Positions 5,760 to 9,944 of a stretch of DNA of 9,944 bases are shown here, in pieces. The DNA comes from Methanosphaera sp. (GTDB taxonomy: Archaea > Methanobacteriota > Methanobacteria > Methanobacteriales > Methanobacteriaceae), in NCBI GenBank assembly GCA_017430835.1, contig JAFRMD010000155.1, positions 1 to 9,944 on the forward strand, given 5' to 3'. The notes under the pieces were generated by a model. The model worked only from the letters and a program-made list of their open reading frames with translations, made no database searches and was not told where the DNA came from. Every line of letters starts with the position of its first letter. Positions within the stretch are counted from its first letter, which is position 1. Position numbers and translations under genes: made by a program.

Positions 5760-8700
5760 TTAGTTGGTTATTGTTAGTTTCAGGTTTTTCTTGGTTGATT
5801 TGTAGTGTCCAGTAACTCCTGAGAGTATTGTCATGTTGTATGTTCCTTTGCTTAATTTGGTTGGAATTTTTATGTTAATTTTGCCTTTGCTTACTTTTGT
5901 TTCATTTATGTAAGTTTGGTTGTCTATTTTTATACTTACTTTGGTTTTGTCTTTAATATTCTTGTTTTTATCATCGGTTATTGTTGCTTTGAGGGTGACT
6001 TTATTGTTATTGCTTTTAATGATTTTTGCATTGATTTTGGTTGGTATTTTGGTAATGCTGAGTTTGATTGTCTTTTCTATTCTGTTATGTATGTATGATG
6101 AGTATACTGCTGTTATGGTGTATTTTCCTGATGATTGTTTTAGTTTGTATTTGAGTGTTGCTATTCCGTTTTTTATTTTGACTTTTTGGATTGTGTTGTT
6201 GTTTATTTTGAATGTCACGGTTCCTGTTTTAATTTTTGTTCCTTTTTCGTCTTTGATGGTTGCTTTGAGTGTTATTGTTTTGTAGGAAGGGGTTTTTATT
6301 GATTTTTTGTTTAATGTGATTGTTGCTGTTCTTTTTATTATGTTTAGTTCTGCTGTTTTGCTGGTTGATTTTCTGTAGTTTTTACTTTGGCTGTATGTTG
6401 CTGTTATGTTTGATTTCTTGTTGTATAATCCATCTGGTGGGTTGTAGTTTAGGGTTGCTTTACCGTTTTTCACTGTTGCATATATTATGTTTCCTTGTTT
6501 GTCCATGAGTGTTTTACCATTGATTTTAAATGATACTTTTCCGTCTTCTACTAATTTATTGTTTAGTGTTTTTATTGTAGCAGTCAATTTTACTTTTTCA
6601 GTATCTTTCACGGTCACGGATTTTACGGTTATTTTCGTGTTTACATCGTTTGAGTCTTTTACTGTGATGCTTGTAGTATTTTTTGTACTGGTGTAATTGT
6701 CGTTTCCATCGTATTCGCTTGTGAGGTTTATTTTTCCTGTTTTTGTTGTTTTGTATTTGAGTGTGTATTCTCCGTTTTTGTCGGTTGTAACTGTTGTGAT
6801 TATGTTTTTGCCATCATATATTGTTACTTTAGCATTAGCTATTGCTTTGTTTTTTATGTCTGTTAATTTACCTTTGATTGATGTTTCTTCGTTGCTGTAT
6901 GTGTTTGTTGCTGTTATTGTTATTTTGGTTTTGATTTTTGTTACATTGAAGTTTAATGTTGTGTAATTTTTTTCGTGGCTGTAGTTTCCATCATATTCTG
7001 TTAGTATGTGGTGTTCTCCAATGTATGTTGGATAGTATTCAAACTTGAATGTTCCTTGGTTGTCTGTTGTTACTGTGTACTCCTTGTTGTCCACGAATAC
7101 TTTTAGTTTTGCGTTTTTAACTGGATTGTTAAGATTGTCTATGACTTTTCCGGTTATGTTTGTTTTATATCCTATTGGTATGTTTTTTGTTGTTAGGCTT
7201 ATTGTTGTTTTTAGTTTTTCGACGTTGAATGTTGTTGTGTTAGTTACTTTTGGCAGGTAGAGGCCTCCATTGAATTTTACTTGTACTGTTTGGTTTCCTA
7301 TGCTTTCTGTTGGGTAGTTGAATGTGTATTCTCCGTTTTTGTTTGTTGTTGTTTTTGTTATGTATGTTCCGTTAATGTATAATTCTATTTCTTTATCTGA
7401 AAAGACTGCTTTACTTCCATCTTTTTTGGTGTAGTATAGTTTTCCTTTTATCTTTGAGTTTTCACCAATTTTAACGTCTGTTGCGTTGACTGTTATTGTG
7501 AAGTTTTGTGGAATTAAGAGGTAATATGCGTTATTGTAGAATTCTTCTATATTGTAGTAGTTTGATTCTTTTGTCTGGTTTACTACCATCTTTATCAGGT
7601 AATTGTCTTCTGATACTGTGAAGTCTTCAACGTATGGTACGTTTAATCCATCTACTTCTTTAGTGTTTAAAGTATATGTTTTACCCTCTGTGTTTTCATC
7701 AAGGTATATTGTTACTATTCCATGATCTGGAATGCATAGGTCGTCCAATACGTGTTCCATCATTGTGTTCATTTGGATTGTATTGTTTTTGATAATGAAG
7801 TTCAATGGAGTGTTGTTTATGAATTCTGAGTTGGTGACATTTAATCCTTCTGTTTGAATTGATCCAAACAGAGTCCAAAACTCATCGTTATTCTGATTAG
7901 TTAGTACGTGGTTTGATATAAATTTACAATTATCTATCCATCTGCTTCCTGTATCGCTCATGTATAGAATGACACATCCTATTCCACTTTCTTCATCATA
8001 TCCTAAATTGTATAATAGGTTATCTTTGAATATGGTGTGATTAAAAGTGATGTTTCCGTCTACATATATAAGTGATCCTAAGGACTCTTCCATCCCTAGT
8101 GCTCCGACATTAGCTGTGAAATTAGTATAATCCAAAGTTAAATTTCCATTAATAATACATATTCCAGGTATCATTTCCTCTTCAAAATAGTTTTCTTCAA
8201 TATCTTTTAGTCCATTTCCATTAAAATTGGAATTATTAACTAATAAATTAATATTTTGAGCATTAATAACACCTTCCATTTCGATTTCATATTCATAACA
8301 TACTGGACAATTATCTGTAAAGTTTGTATTGTTAATTCTTACATTGTTGTAGTAATCGTTCTCATAGTAATATGGTTGATATAAACATAATACTCCTTCT
8401 TCTCCACAATTTGATGTAAATTCACAGGAATCAATATCGACAGTTCCCCCTATGCCTAAGCTTATAGCACCACTTTCACAATAAGGGTTTCCTGTATTAT
8501 TAATAAATTTACAATTATAAATTCTGATATCGTCATAATTATAATTATTAGGATTACCATTTAATATATAGTATGTTATTGCTCCACTTTCTATTCCTTT
8601 ATTGGATTTGAAAGTACAGTTTCTTATGTTCATTTGAGTATTATTTGTTGATATCCATAATGCACCGGATCGTGATCCCTCATAATAATAATTCATACTG

Positions 8701-9644
8701 TTTTCTTCGAATATGGAATCTGAAATGTCAATGTTAGTTTTGAAGTTACTAATGAGAGATACTGGAGACTCAAAAGCTTTATTGGAGTTGAATGTGGAAT
8801 TTTTAATAATTAAGTTTGTAATGTTGATTAGATTAATTATTCCACCGTTTGCTAGTCGTCCTTGCTTCATTCCTCCATTTGATATAAAGTTTGTGTTTTC
8901 TATTTTTAAAGTTCCTTTAGTATGATTATAGTAAATTGCAGAAGCATATTCACCAAAGTTAGACTCGAAAAGACAATTTTTCACGGTTAATGGTGCATTA
9001 ATTACTTTTAGTGCTCCACCATCATATACAATATTGTTTCCAAAACCATTTTCAATGAATTTTACATTATTAACAGTTAAGGAACCATTTTCTATATTCA
9101 CGGCACTTAAACTTGAACAATTTGTTACTGTCATATTGTTGATAACTATGGCGGTGTTTTTGTATGATTCTAAGAATCCATATTGTTTTTCTCCATCGAA
9201 TGTTCTTCCATTACCATTTATTGTGAGTTTTTTAAGATTTTCGTTTACTGTTATTGGTGGTATTGAGTCTCCGGCTGTGTATACTTTATCTCCATCTAAG
9301 GATAATGTAATGCTTGTTTCTTGAGCGTTTTCTATTATTTCCTTGAGTTGTGTGAAGTTGTTTACTTTGACCGTGGATGCTGTTTTAACTTTTTTGTTTG
9401 TGTTTGTAATTTTTTTTGTGTTTTCTTTCGCATTTGTGACTTTTTTTGTCACGTTTAAGTCTTTATTTTTTGTTATAGTCTTTGTTTTTATATTACTTGT
9501 ATGATTAGTTTTTGTTAATGTTTTTTGTACTTTAACATCCTTGACAGTTGTGTTGTCAGCTGCTGATGCTACACTTAATCCCAGTAGTAATATTATAATC
9601 AGACTTACAAATAATATTTTTTCTTTTGAAATATTAATCACCAT
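5760..9644 (-). CDS. Adhesin-like surface protein, beta-helix head with six Ig-like domains (1294 aa)
   Basis: This is a paralogue of the plus-strand adhesin, in convergent orientation; it is probably secreted and wall-associated, with unknown ligand. Domains: signal peptide 1-28 (INISKEK, hydrophobic core, ASA before Ala29); cationic Lys/Thr/Asn linker 30-92; beta-helix about 93-615 with some 14 Phe-x-x-Asn motifs; transition domain about 615-711; Ig-like domains at 714-812, 813-905, 906-1002, 1003-1106, 1107-1200 and 1201-1294. The last three match the last three of the neighbour; the final 94 residues are 52/94 identical without gaps. Its head differs: fewer Gly-Gly turns, Cys two residues before Phe in several rungs (Cys224, 343, 378, 407, 573), a Tyr/acidic region near 420-455 and a CPVC motif at 446-449. 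No C-terminal anchor is visible. The ATG at 9644 lacks a spaced Shine-Dalgarno sequence; codon 2 is GTG, aligning with the GTG start of the neighbour and overlapping GGTGAT, so translation may begin at 9641. Fold names are by eye. Confidence 0.93.
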   Translation of the reverse strand: MVINISKEKILFVSLIIILLLGLSVASAADNTTVKDVKVQKTLTKTNHTSNIKTKTITKNKDLNVTKKVTNAKENTKKITNTNKKVKTASTVKVNNFTQLKEIIENAQETSITLSLDGDKVYTAGDSIPPITVNENLKKLTINGNGRTFDGEKQYGFLESYKNTAIVINNMTVTNCSSLSAVNIENGSLTVNNVKFIENGFGNNIVYDGGALKVINAPLTVKNCLFESNFGEYASAIYYNHTKGTLKIENTNFISNGGMKQGRLANGGIINLINITNLIIKNSTFNSNKAFESPVSLISNFKTNIDISDSIFEENSMNYYYEGSRSGALWISTNNTQMNIRNCTFKSNKGIESGAITYYILNGNPNNYNYDDIRIYNCKFINNTGNPYCESGAISLGIGGTVDIDSCEFTSNCGEEGVLCLYQPYYYENDYYNNVRINNTNFTDNCPVCYEYEIEMEGVINAQNINLLVNNSNFNGNGLKDIEENYFEEEMIPGICIINGNLTLDYTNFTANVGALGMEESLGSLIYVDGNITFNHTIFKDNLLYNLGYDEESGIGCVILYMSDTGSRWIDNCKFISNHVLTNQNNDEFWTLFGSIQTEGLNVTNSEFINNTPLNFIIKNNTIQMNTMMEHVLDDLCIPDHGIVTIYLDENTEGKTYTLNTKEVDGLNVPYVEDFTVSEDNYLIKMVVNQTKESNYYNIEEFYNNAYYLLIPQNFTITVNATDVKIGENSKIKGKLYYTKKDGSKAVFSDKEIELYINGTYITKTTTNKNGEYTFNYPTESIGNQTVQVKFNGGLYLPKVTNTTTFNVEKLKTTISLTTKNIPIGYKTNITGKVIDNLNNPVKNAKLKVFVDNKEYTVTTDNQGTFKFEYYPTYIGEHHILTEYDGNYSHEKNYTTLNFNVTKIKTKITITATNTYSNEETSIKGKLTDIKNKAIANAKVTIYDGKNIITTVTTDKNGEYTLKYKTTKTGKINLTSEYDGNDNYTSTKNTTSITVKDSNDVNTKITVKSVTVKDTEKVKLTATIKTLNNKLVEDGKVSFKINGKTLMDKQGNIIYATVKNGKATLNYNPPDGLYNKKSNITATYSQSKNYRKSTSKTAELNIIKRTATITLNKKSIKTPSYKTITLKATIKDEKGTKIKTGTVTFKINNNTIQKVKIKNGIATLKYKLKQSSGKYTITAVYSSYIHNRIEKTIKLSITKIPTKINAKIIKSNNNKVTLKATITDDKNKNIKDKTKVSIKIDNQTYINETKVSKGKINIKIPTKLSKGTYNMTILSGVTGHYKSTKKNLKLTITN

Positions 9645-9711
9645 ATTATTTTAATTTTTCCCCATACGGGTAGGTTTAAGCTTATTAATAATAAAAAGAA
9701 TAGATAATATT
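9645..9711. promoter_or_regulatory. Divergent promoter region between the second adhesin gene and the right-edge gene
   Basis: Sixty-seven bases separate the two start codons. The perfect palindrome TTATTAATAA at 9682-9691 lies 21-30 bases upstream of the ATG at 9712 and 38-47 bases upstream of the ATG at 9644, so it could supply a TATA-like element in both directions. It would give a leaderless or nearly leaderless transcript rightward and a leader of about 10-20 bases leftward. A small GC island, CCCCATACGGGTAGG (9660-9674), interrupts the AT-rich surroundings between the palindrome and the adhesin start and could be an operator or a weak leader hairpin (CCC/GGG). Confidence 0.4.
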
Positions 9712-9944
9712 ATGTACAACGAAATTATCCATTCTATATTTAATGATAGATCATCAAGTAATATAAATTTATTGTTTTTTGGTATCGAACCAGAAAAAGA
9801 AGACTCAATAATCGAATATCTTAAAAAAGGTTATCATAAACTATCAGATAATCATCAAACTAATTTTATATCAGTAGTTTATAATATATCGAAGTATGTT
9901 ATTCCTAAATTCTCAAACAAATATTCTAAACATAAATATACCCA
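9712..9944 (+). CDS. Partial CDS, first 77 residues of an unrecognised protein
   Basis: An ATG at 9712-9714 opens a frame that stays open for 77 codons to the right edge; the 3' end lies outside the window. The peptide begins MYNEIIHSIFNDRSSSNINL and continues with LFFGIEPEKED and a Lys/Tyr/Asn-rich region. It has no signal peptide, and its composition is not that of the Thr-rich adhesins, so it is probably cytoplasmic and unrelated in function. No Shine-Dalgarno sequence precedes the ATG, and a TATA-like palindrome at 9682-9691 is at the right distance for leaderless transcription. I do not recognise a family. The opposite strand has stops in this stretch, which supports the plus-strand reading. 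Confidence 0.7.
   Translation, partial: MYNEIIHSIFNDRSSSNINLLFFGIEPEKEDSIIEYLKKGYHKLSDNHQTNFISVVYNISKYVIPKFSNKYSKHKYT

Noticed and set aside
5230..6040. Long inverted repeat formed by the homologous 3' ends of the two convergent adhesin genes
   Set aside because: The proteins match well, but the DNA has diverged at many silent positions and I see no identical run long enough to suggest a recent inversion.
5916..7260. Several hydrophobic plus-strand frames of 60-121 codons within the second adhesin gene
   Set aside because: They are complements of the repetitive Lys/Thr/Asn codons of the minus-strand gene, which read as Phe/Val/Leu-rich strings. They lack start signals of their own.

Overview
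The window looks like accessory chromosome from a pseudomurein-walled, gut-type methanogen of the Methanobacteriales, most like Methanosphaera and next most like Methanobrevibacter. The grounds are a very AT-rich sequence with even more AT-rich gaps, archaeal-style TATA boxes close to start codons, and two giant secreted Asn/Thr/Lys-rich proteins. These have the architecture known in those genera as adhesin-like or 'Asn/Thr-rich large' proteins. The genus is inferred from style; no marker gene is present.

Layout: (1) 1-159, minus strand: the first 53 codons of a coiled-coil-like protein of unknown function that runs off the left edge. (2) 160-679: a 520-base AT-rich gap holding a dubious 38-codon minus-strand ORF, a hairpin plus T-tract reading on the minus strand, and a hairpin just before the next start codon. 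(3) 680-5515, plus strand: a 1611-residue adhesin-like protein with signal peptide, cationic linker, right-handed beta-helix and nine Ig-like domains. (4) 5516-5759: a convergent intergenic stretch with tandem terminator-like hairpins and T-tracts for the plus-strand gene and a C-run/T-run for the minus-strand gene. (5) 5760-9644, minus strand: a 1294-residue paralogue with the same plan but six Ig-like domains. (6) 9645-9711: a 67-base divergent promoter region. (7) 9712 to the right edge, plus strand: the first 77 codons of an unrecognised protein.

The two large proteins are related tail to tail: same signal peptide type, same cationic linker, same beta-helix head, and the same last three Ig-like modules in the same order. 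They differ in the head (Gly-Gly-rich turns in the first; Cys- and Tyr-rich turns in the second) and in stalk length. The simplest reading is two duplicated, diverged surface adhesins presenting different beta-helix heads on Ig-like stalks. No sortase signal, C-terminal membrane helix or recognisable wall-binding repeat is visible. The most useful leads are the conserved, strongly basic C-terminal module as a possible wall anchor, the mosaic 288-base tandem repeats in the first gene, the aligned Cys positions and CPVC motif in the second head, and the unusual translation starts.
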